Positions 12,292 to 25,754 of a stretch of 64,000 nt of DNA are shown here, in pieces. Source of the stretch: Pyrocephalus nanus (Eukaryota; Chordata; Aves; Passeriformes; Tyrannidae). Under the pieces are notes generated by a model. It ran no database searches. It saw only the letters and a list, made by a program, of their open reading frames with translations, and was not told the DNA's origin. The DNA lies in assembly GCA_038380795.1 (NCBI GenBank), contig CM076275.1:870501-934500 (forward strand), written 5' to 3'. A program made the translations under genes and the position numbers. The stretch's first letter is position 1. Each line of letters begins with the position of its first letter.

Positions 12292-14610
12292 GCTCAGCAG
12301 CAGGGCTGGGCTGCACATGGGCCCCCTCCCCAGCTGCCCAATCCCTCTCCTGACGGTTCCTGTCACGTCTGGAATTGCTTCCACTGCAAAGTGGGTTTGC
12401 TTTTTATAAATTGTGATGGGAAGGGGCAGCAGAGACCTCTGCACTCCCAAAACTGAGGGGAAGGAGGAAAGGGGGGGTAGCTGGAGAAAGAGCTACCCCC
12501 TGGGAAACAAAGCAGGGCTGGAGGATTTGGTGGGTTATGGCCCCTTCCAGATTTGCCCCGGCAGTGCCAGGCCAGGCTGGCACAGTGGGATGAACAGCAT
12601 TGATGCCTGGCTGGCACTCAGGCAAAGCTCAGGGTTCCTGCCAGGCTGGGTCTCTGCTGGAAGCATCCAGCAAAGAAGGACAGGGACTGTCAGGGAGCAG
12701 TCACCTCACTGCTCCTCCCTGTCACCACAGGATGAGCGCTCTGACTCCTCTGCCCTGCTTCCCCTGGTCATCCCAGAGCCAGTGGTGACTGGTGCATGAG
12801 ACCACTGTCAGTCCCCAAACTCACATGCAAGGCACAGCAGCACAAAAAAACCCTAAGAAAATTCACCTCTGTCACCTCTGCTCCTTGGAGCTCCCAGCAG
12901 CAGGGCAGGTCTTCCAGAAACCACCCTGCACTCCTGGGGAAGGCAGAAGCCTGGGTGAAGGTCACTGCTCAAGGTCACTGACCCAGCAGTTACTGGTTGG
13001 CTCCGTTTCACCCCAGGCAGGGGCAGCAGTGTCTCAGTGACCCAGGCAGGCAGGAGGAGCTCCTTAGGGCAGGCTGCTGCATGGCACTGTTTCCTGCCCC
13101 ACAGGGATGTGTGGTGGTGCCAACACCCAGGAGTGGCAGGGCATGTAAACCAGAGAGGGCAGGGCTGGCAGGACTGGGCACACGGGTGGGATGGACACGG
13201 GGGGGCCTCTCCCCCTGCACCCTCTGAAGGGCAGGGGGCACGGGCAGGTCTGTCCCGTGGCACTGCACTGCAAACATGCAACTGTGGAAATAACTGATGG
13301 AGACCTGACCCAGCAAATAGAGGAGCAATTGCTGAAAGGCCCCGAGGTTCTGCTCCTGTGCTAATGCTCTAACTGTCTCTGTTAATCTCAATTAGGCAGA
13401 AAAGTCCCTCCTTATTAAAATTGTCAGCTTTCTATTTTATGTGTGTAAGGGCAAGAGAGAAGTCAAGTAAATGTGTGGGTGACACTGCTGAGGGAAAGCA
13501 CAAAGTACATAGACACAAAAGCCCTTCTGTCCTTCCCTTTTTTTTTTTTTTTTTAATTAAAAGAATGAGCCAATATGTCATCAGGGCTCCTGAGCACAGC
13601 AAGAACCTGCTCCGTTGGGTGCTGTGGGGCTGTTCCAGAGGCAGAAAGTGTCAGGAAGGTCTGACCAACCTGGCACCTCCAGGGCATCATTCCAGCTCTG
13701 AGCTGGAGGAGAGGTGGTGCCTAATGGTGAGAGCAAGGGAATGAAAGAAAATTGGGAGGAGGGCTGGGGCACAGGGCACGTGGCAAAATAAAACTGGATA
13801 GCTGAGGAAGGAAGGAGAGGAAGAAGGGGAGAAGCCAGTTTTTTCTCAGCCCAGAATAAATGATAGCAGGAAATTTTACCCAGCATTTAGGAATGACACA
13901 TTATAGGACAGAAACACTTTCTGTGTGTACCTGTAGGTGTTTACCTGTGCTTTGGGGCATCATTGCAACCAGAAATGGCATTAACAGGTAGTGATTTTTT
14001 TCATCTTATTTTCAGTATGACTTTCTTGTCCTGCTTCTGCTTCACACCTACTGGCTTGAAAATGGCAGTTCACCAGTCCAGACTTCACCATTAGCTTTGG
14101 TAGTTATCAGGTTTCTGCTTATATAAAGGCTATGAAAGACTTCAGCTCCTCTGTTTAAATCAAAGATAAAATCAATCCTTTCATTTCCTTTTTTTTTTTT
14201 TTTTTTTTTTAAGGACAACAAAACTGTGAACACAGGTAGTAAAATAATTGATGCATTCTAAGAAACTGTCAGGTGTGAAAAATGTTGAAGGCTCAACAAC
14301 CCTATTAATGCTGTGAAAAGGTGTTAGACAGCAGACTGACGTAGCAGCACCAGCACAGCACAAGTTATCTATGACAGAAACTGAGGCAACAACATTCTGT
14401 GCAACCATCCACATGTTTTTGGTGTGGAAGCAGCAGGTGACAAACCAGCAGCTGGAGAGGGCCAAGGGCACCCCAGGCAGAGCCCCTCAGCAGAGTAGGT
14501 ACCCTGGGCACTGCCAGGGCTTTGGGGAGCGCAGCTGCACGAGGCACTGAAGGGCAGAGCTCTTTTCTCCCCCCTCCATGTTCCTGGTGCTGCCTCACTG
14601 CCCAGGCACT
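12292..14610. other. Intergenic; no gene recognised
   Basis: No supported gene. T-runs occur at about 13537-13554 and 14190-14212. Short overlapping frames on both strands in the GC-rich part (12400-13300) lack any family signature. Confidence 0.5.
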
Positions 14611-14760
14611 GCCCAGGTCTGAAGGGTTTCCCTCTGAAGGAGCTCCCCTGCCCTGCCCAGGCACAGTTTTGAAGGGTTTCCCTCTGAAGGAGCTCCCCTG
14701 CCCTGCCCAGGCACAGTTTTGAAGGGTTTCCCTCTGAAGGAGCTCCCCTGCCCTGCCCAG
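14611..14760. repeat. Tandem repeat, 50-bp unit, 3 copies
   Basis: GAAGGGTTTCCCTCTGAAGG recurs at 14621, 14671 and 14721, an exact 50-bp period. The second and third copies are nearly identical and the first diverges at its left edge, as expected for recent local expansion. Confidence 0.9.
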
Positions 14761-16070
14761 GTGCCAGTCCAGGTGCCCCCAAAGGGACAGTCAGTGCCCA
14801 TGTCCCCGGTACCAGGAGGGTTGCCCAGGTCCACACCTTCCCTTTGCATCATCCCACAGACAGGTGGGTCCCTACAGCCACGCTCCTTTGTGGATCTGAA
14901 CATGAACACTCCCAAAAAAGTCAGGTTTGACTTGTTTTCCAACATTTGTAACCAGGCTGAAAGTGCTGGGGGCACTTTTCAAAGACAATCTATCTGTGCT
15001 GACTGTGGTGCCCCCTGAGGAGTTGGTTTCAGTGATTACTCTTTCTCTCTCTCTCAACACCGTGTCCTTTATCATGAACTGCTTGCTATCCTGCCCTGGT
15101 CAGGTTTAGGAAAAAAACTTCTTTTTCCATCCAGCTCTGGATAAGCCCACTGAAAAGTATCTGCCAAAGTATCTTTGTCTATAGATAAAGCACCATGCCA
15201 TAAAAAAAAAAAAACTTTTCTGTAATAGCCTGAGGTTTTTTAATTTTAATCAAAAGCAAAACAAAACCCCTGAAATGCATTAAATTCCCATTAGAACTGG
15301 AAATGTACTGACATCCTGTGATATTGCCTTCTACTGGCATTTCAGAAGTTTAAAATGAAAAATTAGCTTTCAAAAAGTAGGATCTTCTTGATTAGAAAAA
15401 CTTGTTGAAACTGTAATGGAAAGATCAGAACAACTTCATTAGTCTTCATTAAATAAAATAAATGTTATTTCTATTCCCTTCACATACAATCATATATTAC
15501 AACTATTAATATTGCAGAGATGTTTCTTTTATCCCAGCATTTAATGTATGAAGCTGCAAACCTCCTTGCATGAAAAACAACTTATGATCACCAGAATGAC
15601 ATGCAGTTCATCTTTTTTACGTTCATTAATTTTCTGTAAATAGAGCACAGTCGCTTTGCATTGTTTGCACTAATGGAGAGCTCAGAGCAGTTTACCCTGT
15701 TACTACTTATCATTTATTTGGGTGATAATTTTAAAAAGCTTTTAAATTAAAATGATAAAGATGGTTAGGGGGAAAGATACAGCCTTTCAGAACGTTTCAA
15801 GAATGACAGATGATCCCAGCAAAAAAAGATGGTTCTCATTTAAGAGATGTGCCAGGGCTGGCTGCACGTCTCAAACAATTTTTCAAGCCTCCCACCTCGT
15901 TTTAGGCATCTGGCCCAAAGGCATTTTGGAGCATAATCACAGCAGCCTCCTGCTGGTCCCCCCTGCCAGGGCTCAGTGCCCCCAGCCGGGCAGGGGGGTG
16001 GCATCACCATGCTGGGCTGTGCCAGGGACACAACAGCTCCGTGCTGCTCCAAGGGCTGGCACCAGGCACT
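14761..16070. other. Intergenic; AT-rich block
   Basis: The stretch from about 15130 to 15750 is AT-rich and CpG-poor with no usable reading frame. No gene or mobile element recognised. Confidence 0.5.
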
Positions 16071-16160
16071 GCCACCAGCAAGGGCTCTGTGCCACCAGCA
16101 AGGGCTCTGTGTCACCAGCAAGGGCTCGGTGCCACCCCCAAGGGCTCGGTGCCACCCCCT
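16071..16160. repeat. Minisatellite, 20-bp unit, 4.5 copies
   Basis: Period-20 repeat of the form GCCACCAGCAAGGGCTCTGT, in register at 16071, 16091, 16111, 16131 and 16151. The later copies carry CCCC in place of CAGC. Confidence 0.88.
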
Positions 16161-18303
16161 GACCGACCCAGAGAGCCCCCAGCCCCCTGGGTGCCCAGCA
16201 CGGCCCAGGGCAGCAGGCAGGGCAGGAGGAACTCATCAAAGCCCAGCTCCTGCTCCTTGGGGCCACATCTGCACCCTCTGCTGTCTCTCTGTCTGATTGG
16301 CACACCCTCCTCCAGAAAACACCTCTTTGGGATGGGGGCACTGAGGGAAGGAGGGACCCCGCTGGCCTGGCTGCCAAACAGACACTTTCTAACTCTAGAT
16401 TTAATGGTTTTTTCCCCTAGATTTCACAGCTCTGAAACAACAAACAACACTTTGACATTCAAGCTCTGCTTGCTCTCCTGTTGCTCCTCAGAGCCCTCCA
16501 CCTCCAAATCAAGGCAGTTTGGCAGTCCCAGCAGGGTCCCCCACGCTGCCCTGAGTGGGGGTGGGCACTGCCAGGGGGGTGCAGCCATGGGGGACACCCC
16601 AAGAGCCCGGGCTTCACTGCAGGCTGATCTAAGCCAGATGAGGAGTACCTACATGTTTGTTTGTTTGTTTGTAGCTCTGTGACAGAGGTATGGGTTTGAC
16701 CTGTTAACTCCTCAGCAGCATCTCTCCCTGTTCCTACAAGGGCTTTGGTTGCCTGCCAGAGAGATTTGGGATGGGTTGGAAAACCTGAGCAGCTCTGGGG
16801 AATGATTTCATTTCCTCTGGCTAATCTGGTTAGGGGCTCTGGGATGAGGAGGATGAGGAAAGGCAGAAGCAACCAGAATAGTTGCCCATAGAGGCAGCTC
16901 ATCTGCCTCTGCTGACTATGGAGGGAGCCTAAAAGCCAGACCAACTTAGCCACAGAAACTGTGGGACTAAAAAATTAAACACAAAGCAGCCAATGCTCCC
17001 ATTCCTCCCACTGACCAGTCCCTCCAAGCCGCCCCCACCCCTTGCACACACACCAGAAAAGCAGCTGTGTGTGCTGGCACAGCTTTGCCACTGAAATCAA
17101 ACCTGGTGCCTCCAGCTGAGGTGCACAAGTGATGCCTCATCCCTGCAGCCTCCTCACCTGGGGACACAGAGCAGACTGCAGAGTGCTCGTGGCCACCACG
17201 CAGAGGAAAGCAGGTCCAAACCCTCTTGTGGTTAACTTGGCTCTTATGCCTCACTCAATATATTTTACATATTCATTTTCCCAAGTTTTTCCTGCCCAGC
17301 AACTAGGACACCTTGTTCCTATGGTCATCCAGATCACCCTTCCAAATTTCCATCAGCTGTCCATCAGCATTTTTTATTCCATTACCATGCTTGTGTTATC
17401 ATTCCAGCATTGCTTGACTAAATAACAAAAAAACCCCAACTTCAGTAGACAACCCAAATAATTCTTATTTCCCCAAGTATCTTTTGTTTTCCTCTTTCCC
17501 TTGCTAATACAAGCAAGACTGCTGCAATTCCCTTTGGGTTCAAGGCTTGCTTTGACTAAACTTCTCAGGCCTTTTTTTTTTTTCAAAATTTAATAACAAA
17601 CATTTTAAAAAATAACAGCGTGTTCCCTTGTCATCTGGAGATGCTGGGAGAAGCTCTCTTGGATCTGAAACAACAGCAAACACCATGCAGGCAGCTAAGG
17701 AAAACCATTTATACGTAGGTTAAATTCCAAAATCATGGACCCTACCAGTATCTGGATGCTGGCAATGCTTCCATGCATTATGTAGTCAGTGAGGCACTGC
17801 TATAAACTATAAACCCAAAGTAAATTTAATATACAGTCATTATGCAAACTGGTATCTGCCAGCTGGGCAGAGATAGGGGTTGGTCACCATGCCCCATTTT
17901 TTCAGAAAGCACCAAGACTGCCCTCAGACTAAGAGCAGGTCAGAGTTTATTACCCAGCATTTCTAAATTCAACCCCTTTCACTCCTTCCATAGAAAAATG
18001 TAGAAGATCCTTCCCAGCAGTAAGAAAGAATTGAATGTTATTTGGTGTCAGCTGTAAATTGAGTTCATCAGAAAGCACTTAGGAGCGGGCTTTGCTTGCA
18101 GTATTAGATTTGGGGGATGGCATATGGCACAGCAGTGATTAAGGCTCTAAACTGTACAGTTGAATCTTGCTCATAATGAAGTTCTCGAGAATTTTGCAAT
18201 TAATGGGAGAATTGAGCCTCTCATAATCTCTTTAAGGAGAACCCATCACGTGCCACCATCAGCTCTGCAGCAAACAAGCTGTTTGTGCCCCCTGGGAGCC
18301 CCA
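16161..18303. other. Intergenic; no gene recognised
   Basis: A (TTTG)n run lies at about 16655-16671 and a T-run near 17572-17583. No exon, RNA gene or transposon recognised. Confidence 0.5.
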
Positions 18304-19087
18304 GGAGGGCACAGAGCCCTTTCTCCTGCCCACCCAGGGCACAGAGCCCCTTCTTCTGTCCACCAGGGCACAGAGCCCCTTCTCCTGCCCACCCTGGGCA
18401 CAGAGCCCCTTCTCCTGCCTGCCAGGGCACAGAGCCCCTTCTCCTGCCTGCCAGGGCACAGAGCCCCTTCTCCTGCCCACCCTGGGCACAGAGCCCCTTC
18501 TCCTGCCCACCCTGGGCACAGAGCCCCTTCTCCTGCCTGCCAGGGCACAGAGCCCCTTCTCCTGCCCACCCTGGGCACAGAGCCCCTTCTCCTGCCCGCC
18601 CTGGGCACAGAGCCCCTTCTCCTGCCCACCCTGGGCACAGAGCCCCTTCTCCTGCCCACCCTGGGCACAGAGCCCCTTCTCCTGCCTGCCAGGGCACAGA
18701 GCCCCTTCTCCTGCCTGCCAGGGCACAGAGCCCCTTCTCCTGCCCACCCTGGGCACAGAGCCCCTTCTCCTGCCCACCCTGGGCACAGAGCCCCTTCTCC
18801 TGCCCACCCTGGGCACAGAGCCCCTTCTCCTGCCTGCCAGGGCACAGAGCCCCTTCTCCTGCCCACCCAGGGCACAGAGCCCCTTCTCCTGCCTGCCAGG
18901 GCACAGAGCCCCTTCTCCTGCCCACCCTGGGCACAGAGCCCCTTCTCCTGCCCACCCTGGGCACAGAGCCCCTTCTCCTGCCCACCCTGGGCACAGAGCC
19001 CCTTCTCCTGCCCACCCTGGGCACAGAGCCCCTTCTCCTGCCCACCCAGGGCACAGAGCCCCTTCTCCTACCCGCCCTGGGCACAGG
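18304..19087. repeat. Large GC-rich minisatellite, 29/30-bp units, 26 copies
   Basis: Twenty-six copies of GCACAGAGCCCCTTCTCCTG or close variants follow one another. They separate into a 30-bp form (tail CCCACCCT) and a 29-bp form (tail CCTGCCAG), interspersed. On the minus strand the 30-bp form contains GGTGGGCAGGAG, shared with the core of human hypervariable minisatellites (GGAGGTGGGCAGGARG). Frames of 200-390 codons stay open here on both strands and in several registers. That is a property of the array, so I do not call a gene. Confidence 0.97.
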
Positions 19088-22000
19088 GGCTGCACAGATG
19101 GCAAAGGCTCAGGGCTGAGCAGGGTGAGCTCCCCGTGCCCACCTCCTGCAGCCCCACAGCCCCAGCACGGGCTTTGCTTTGTGCAGCAGGCATTGGGCAT
19201 TCTGCTTTTGTGCACCTTTTAAAATTCCAGGCAGAGCCCTCCCTCCCAGGAGCCCTGGACCTGCACAGCCACGTCCTGCTCTTTCTTTTCACCAGCAACT
19301 TACAAATTCCTGAAAATAAGGAATTTTAATGGGAATGCTGATTCAGCCTGAACTTGCAGTACCAGCACAGAGCGCACTGAAAGGATAAAATAAAAGGACT
19401 TCACAAACTCCAGCTCTGTGTGCTTATGGTTTTCTCCAGGGACCAACCTGGCAGGCTATCTGACAATACCCATCCACAGCAGCCTTCGGTCTGCCTGTGT
19501 GCTGTGCATGTCAATGAGCTCTGGAACAAACAATCCATGCACCCAAGTGGTGGATTATTTATGCATCGTCACATCCATCTATACAGAAAATTGGCCCTAA
19601 ATTAAAAAAAGCAGGTATCAATATTGCCTACGTGCTGGCTCACAGGGAGAGGCTTGAGGGGAGAAGGCAAAATTTCAGCATTAAGGGCTCTTTCCCTCTC
19701 ATCGGTGTAAACAAACAGCCTGTGCCACTGGAGCAGTGTTTATGCTGGCAAATACCCTGAGGTGTTCCATACAAATCCATCTACAGAGAAAAATCACCCA
19801 AGATAATAAAAATTCAGCAACTGCCCAGCTCAGGGCCAGGCTTTGCTGCAGGTTTGGGGCTGGGAGTGAGGGGTGAGAAGAGCTGAACTCTTTCAATTTT
19901 TCAGAGTGCACCTTGAGAACAGCGTCCTCTGAGCCCTGGCTGCAGCCTGCTTCGATTCCATCCAAGGGCAGGAGCAGTTGCAGGAGGGAAAGCCAGTGGA
20001 ATTGGCCGCAACTGCAGGAATACGTGCTAGAGAAAACTTCTGCAGCCCTGAGAGCTGGGAGGGGACCGCTCCTTCACAAACCAACTGACTTGGCAGACAA
20101 TTTTCCACCACCTGTGGTTCCTTCCTTTGGTTGCAGCACAGCCAGAGCAGGGCACGGCAGCCTGGACAGAAATGTCAGCCCTGGCTCTGTCTCCTCGAGG
20201 AGCTTTGACCCTGCAGTGCCTGATTCAGAGGACACAATTACAGTGTCACTGTAAAAGCAGGCACTGAATAAAGCCAGGGGTTGTCTGTGATGATGGCAAT
20301 TTGTGTGGCTGTTCTGCATCTCAGCCAGGGGTCTGGTAAAAGCAAGTGAAGGAGTCAGCCTTAATTTTCACATGCAGAAAAATCCAAGCTTTGCTCCAGT
20401 GTTCATCTAAAGCTCCTGGGCTCCCATGGCTCCATAGTCCAGCCAAATGCAAATCCCTATTTTCTTGTAGCTGCCCTTTAACTTTCCTCCCTGCCTCAAA
20501 AATCACAGGGAAGTCAAACCCCAGCAGGTTCAGAAGCCCCACGAGAACTCACTGGCATCAGGACCCTCCCACTAAAAAACCTGGTCAGAAACCAGATACA
20601 GGTGGGGGTGGGCTAAGGAGAAATGATCAGAACTTTCTTTTCAAAGCTCAAAGTTGTTTTTTGTGCCAATTATGAATGAAGATTGAAGTTGGCTTTTGTT
20701 TTATTGATTGAAAAAGGGAATGATTGGTGTAGCTCACAGTGGAAGGGACGTGAGATTTTAATGGAGGTGCTGAGATATGATTGATTCACATCACTGAGAT
20801 TTAGGAGGCTACAGAAAATCCATACAAAGGATAGGGAGGGGTTTTCAGATCTCAGACAATATCAAGGCTACAAATGCACTACTGCTTTTTGAACATGAAA
20901 AACACATACATTGTAAGGAGCCTTTGGACTCCAGCATTTTTAGCTGAACCAGTCTTATAATAGATTTTAGATTTCCTCTCACAGTATCTGTCCTTCATTT
21001 CATTATCCTTTTCACTGGAACTTAAGAAAAGCAAGAAGCAGAAAATTCACAACTTACAGTCCTGCCACTCTTTGTAACATCTTCTGAGCATATCTATTTA
21101 TTTAGAAAGAAAAAGAGACTTCTGCTAGTCAGTAAAATGTAGAAAACCCAGTCCCTGCAGTTAAATAGTCCTGGTCCTTAGGCCAGGTTTGTACCAAATA
21201 CTAACCAGTTCCTGGCAGTCTATCAGCAATCAGACACAAATTCCAACCAACTCCAGATCCTGACCAGCTCCAATTTTAAATCCAAATGTCTCATAGGTTG
21301 AGTGCCTTTCACTTGTGTCCCAGCTGCCTTTTATTTAGATTAAGTTTTACAGCCAGCCAAGTTTTAGGACCAATCCGCTTTTCCCTCCCCGTGCCCCTGG
21401 AGGTGTGTGCTAACACAGGCAACTTTGGAGTGCAAGAAAGCAAAAGGGTTTCATAATGTTTCCCTAGGATTGCATTCACAGACCAGCTGCACAGTTCCTC
21501 AGCAGTTCAAAAGCTATTCATGCCTAAAATGCAGTAATTAAACCCAATAACAGTGCAGTGCAGTTCTAGGACAGGTAAGATTGGCTGGAAGGGTCCTGCC
21601 CCAGCTCTTAGGCTGAAATTTGAGAGTATGCCTGAGCTGGGTGATGGCATTTGTGTCTGCAGGCAGCATTTCCATGGTGGCCCTGCAGTTTTCCTTGGCT
21701 GAGACGTGTGGGATGAGGGCTGGCCCCAGGAAGCTGCCAGGGAATCCTTCCATGCTGGTTTCTTGGGCAGGTCAATGCCACCAGCTCTGATCCCAAAGCC
21801 TTTCCCTGCCTTTGCTAAGGGGACAGCAGCAGCAGAACCTGTTGGCCACCAGGCAGTACCACACTTCTCTCACTGCCTTTGGCCCTCTCTCCACAGCAGC
21901 TCCCCTCTGATGCTTTCCTGCAGCTCACTTTCTTTTAACTACATCCCTCAACAGCAATAAAAAAAAGTGTTGACAAATGAGTGTGGTAAACCTGACATGT

Positions 22001-25000
22001 GCCGCAAATGCCTGAGAATGTGCCCATTTCCTTATTCTCCCATAAAAATTAAACCCTGGGAGGGTTTCATCCTTTCCAGCACATTTCGACTGTATTTCTC
22101 TTCCCATTACCTCAGCTAAAACACAAGGCAGATGATGTTCAATTTGGGTGATGAGGAACCAAGGGGGAGCTGTTTTCCTGCTGCTGGCAGTCTGGCAATC
22201 ACTGCAGCCCCGGGGGGGAGCTCCCCTCTCCCCAGGGCTCTGGAGAAGAGCCCCTGATGTGGAGCTGCCCCTTCCCAACCCCACAGGAGCCCTCGGGCCT
22301 CGCCCCTGCACAGGTAACACCACACCCCTGGAAAGGAATCACAGCAACCCCCAAATCCTTCCAGGGGTGCTGCACCCCTCCCTGTACCCCAGGGACACCC
22401 ATCAGCCTCCCCTCGTGCTTGCAGCACTGTCAGCCTCCCCCACAGCTCAGCATCTTTCCCTTCAGTGCTTATTTGCACTATCTGCCAGCTCTGACTATTT
22501 AAAGCAATCAGAGATTTACATCAGGAGACTTTAAATATAGAAGTAATTTTCTGTAAACTCTTGCCTTTATTGCAGGAAGGAGAAGGGAGGGAAAAGCCTT
22601 TCTTTTTTTAGACTTGGCAGGAAACAAGCAGTTAAATAAGTGAATACTATAAAATGAAAATCTCAAAGTGATTACAAATATGAAAGGAGTGAACACCAAA
22701 TTGAAAGAGCTGTTTAATCAAGATAAAGTACCGAAATCCAGCAATTGGCCTCTTTCCATGAGCCCGTGGAGATGTGCAGAGCAGGCAGCTCCCTGCAGCA
22801 TCACCAGTCTCAGCTGCTTGGCTGCTGAGTGCCCAAACCCCAAAGTCTCCCACCCTTTGCAGCTTTTCCCATGCAAAATGCCCTGCTTTATGGATCAGCC
22901 TTGATGTAAAGTGGCTTTAATTATTCAAGAACTGAAGATGAAAAAGTAATTGCATTTTAATTGCTCTAATAATGGCAGGAAGCTGCACTGTGACTTAAAT
23001 GCTGAAAGGTGAAGATTAGAACTGTTTGTTAAAATGCCTCTCATACAGCTTCTTAGTATTTTGTGCCAGTCTTCCCTCACTTCATAAACAGTCACACCAG
23101 TGTATGCCAGGTTTATTCTTAAACTCCTGAGATGGTTTGGTCTGTTAGACAGTGGTATCTGCAATATGGAGCTTTTTACCATAAGCAATTTTAAGGTTGA
23201 GGGATTTTCTTGTAATGTACCAATACCAGACTTCTCAGCTTGAAATATTTGCTTACCCCAGGCATGCACAGCCTGGGCAACAAGGGCCCCTCAGGGCTGG
23301 GGGCTGGCAGTGGGAGCTTGCAGGGAAATCACAGTTGTGCCCTGGGCAGCTCCCAGTGCTTGGCACACAGCAGGGCTCTGTACAACCAGCACACAAACGT
23401 GGGTTTGGGCACAAGATTTCGGAATGGGAGGGCAGGGCATTGCAGAGATTTGTTTTCTCACTTCTGTGCTGAAGTGTCAGTGGGAACAAATCCCCTCGGC
23501 CAGACCCGCCCGTGGGACCAGCCTTGCCAGGCAGCTGCCAGAGCTGATCCAGGCTGGCATTGATGGCACCTGGGAAATCAGTGTGCAACTCTGCTTGGTA
23601 TCTGTGTGTCACCTCTGGATGTCTCAGTGGCTCCTTTTCCTTCTGCACAAGGAATTTTTCTGCTTTTGTTGCCGTGTCTGTCACAAGAGCAGGTTGATTC
23701 CTCCCCGACAGAGCAGAGCTCTCCCTGCCCAGCAGCGCTGCTGTCCCTGCTCCCCCAGCACTGCGGCTCAGACAGGACCAGCTGGGGCAGGGACAGGGAA
23801 GGACTGAGGGCACTGAGGGGACTGAGGGCACTGAGGGCATTGAGGGCACTGAGGGCTGTGCCAGCCCCGGGCTGGGACTGATCTGGCTGCGAGCTGAGCA
23901 GTACAAACCCCTCACACCTCTCAAGGTGCAGGGAACTGTCCAGTCATGACTGATTTCAGGCAGTCATCAGCCTCATGCAGAGAGAATGACATCCAGAAAT
24001 GCACAGCCGAGACGGCCACGAGCAGAGCAAGGTTCTCAGAACAATTTATAAGAAACGCTGTGATGTGTGGGGGAAAGTGAACGTCACTCTCTCCCTCACC
24101 TTAGCTCTGTTCCTCCTTCCTTTCAGTGCTTATGATGCTCAGCACGAGTTCAGAGCTCGTGGAGGTTGTGCAGCATTTTCATAAGCAGTCCAAAGAGAAG
24201 TCCTGAAGTTATAAAAATGTTATCATAAGAGGAGTTCGTTTATGCTGGAAGAATCAGTAATTCAAACTGCAAATCAAAATGGAAGCAAATATATCCATCT
24301 ATTAATTAACTAACTGTTAACTTTGATCAAGGTGAAAATAAGCCAGGTATTGGCTCTGCCTCAGCAGATCCCTGCTCTGTGGGCACGGGACTGCTGCAGG
24401 TTGGGCAGACCCAGCTCCCCCAGGAACAAAACCAGACAGGAACTGTAGGTCCCAGTGGGGCTGAGCTGAACTCTCAGTGCAAAGCAGAAAGTGGGTGAGA
24501 TGAAGCTTGTTGAGAAAAGATTTTACTAAGTTAAAAGCAAGAGTAAACATTAAAGACTCTCTTCAACCCCGTGCAATGGGAATACCACTATAGTTAAGGC
24601 TGAATTGCAATTTGCATTCAAAAGCAGGGAGAAATTATTGTGTTTCACATTTCAGTGAATGAACTTCATCTAATGAATTAGCATACGTTGCTGTGAGACA
24701 ATTTCCCATTTCAGAGGAAGCCAAATTTTGTGCACACAGCTTTAAAAATAGAATATTTTCCAGTTTTTGCAGAAATACTCTCAAATGTTCCTTCCTTTAA
24801 ATTCTGTCTATCTTCCCTGTATGCCACTGGGGACTCCTGCCCAGGGGAACCCCCTGATTCTTGGTGCAATGTGGAAATTTTGCCCGACCTATCTTGTTAC
24901 TGAGCAGGGAAAGGCTGAGGAGGCCCTCTGTGAGCATGGGAATGGAAGATGCAGTTGTCCTGAGGAAAAGGGCTGGGGTGGGACCGGGTCAGGAGGAGAA

Positions 25001-25338
25001 GGGGCAGCAGCTGTGCAGGGAGAGCAGAGAGGCAGAGCCACCACATCCAGAAACATCACCACACTTCACCTCAGGAAGCCTGGGGCCCTGCAAGGCACTG
25101 CTGCTTTATGCATAAAGCATCCTATAATAGATTCAGCACTGGCTGTGGCTCCATCCTCCTCAGCAAGGAGCCAGCACAGCCCCTTGGCAGCAGGGAATGC
25201 TGAGGGCTGCTCCAGCTGCTCCCCTCCCTGCTGCAGCTTCATGCTCTGCTCCTGGCAGGGTAATTCTGGGACAACAGGACAGATCAGACCTGACAGCACA
25301 TCAACATTCAATTGACCACAAGGAAACCAAGCTGATTA
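19088..25338. other. Intergenic; no gene recognised
   Basis: Ordinary intergenic sequence with no supported exons. A short 9-10 bp tandem repeat is listed separately. AT-rich stretches occur at about 20640-21130 and 24180-24330. Confidence 0.5.
23802..23862. repeat. Short tandem repeat, 9-10 bp unit
   Basis: About six copies of ACTGAGGGC or a one-base variant in tandem, inside otherwise unique GC-rich sequence. Confidence 0.7.
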
Positions 25339-25754
25339 GAAGGATGGAGCACCTCTCCTCTGAGGAAAGGCTGAGAGAATCAGCCTGGAAAAGAGATGGG
25401 CTAGGGGTGACCTAATTGTGTCCTTCCAGTACCTGCAGGGAGCCTGCAAGGTGGAGAGGGAGTTTACAAGGGCCTGGAGTGCCAGGACAAGGGGGAATGG
25501 CTTCAAACTGAAAGAGAGCAGATTCAGATTGGATATTACAAATAAATTCTTTACTATGAAGGTGGGCAGGCCCTGGCACAGGGTGCCCAGAGAAGCTGTG
25601 GCTGCCCCATCCCTGGAAGTGTCCATGGCCAGGCTGGACAGGGCTTGGAGCAACCTGGGATAGTGGAAGGTGTCCCTGCCCATGGCAAGGGATGGAACTG
25701 GATGATCTTTATGGTCTCTTCCAACCCAAACCCTTCTGTGATTCAATGATTCTG
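25339..25754 (+). mobile_element. CR1 non-LTR retroposon 3' fragment
   Basis: About 415 bp matching the remembered layout of a chicken-repeat-1 3' end. It has GGAGCACCTCTCCTCTGAGG near the left edge, then CTGGACAGGGCTTGGAGCAA, then GGATGATCTTTATGGTCTCT followed by CCAACCCAAACCCTTCTGTG. It ends in the ATTCAATGATTCT octamer-like tail that replaces poly-A in CR1. It is 5'-truncated, as most copies are, and lacks the reverse transcriptase region. CR1 abundance is one reason to infer a bird or other sauropsid. Confidence 0.93.

Noticed and set aside
12004..12456. Overlapping frames of 113-157 codons on both strands
   Set aside because: Produced by the 18-bp array, whose unit is divisible by three. 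The repeating peptides have no known counterpart.
18160..19329. Long plus-strand frame of 389 codons and minus-strand frames up to 318 codons
   Set aside because: All are produced by the 29/30-bp minisatellite, open on both strands and in several registers, with no splice context or family signature.
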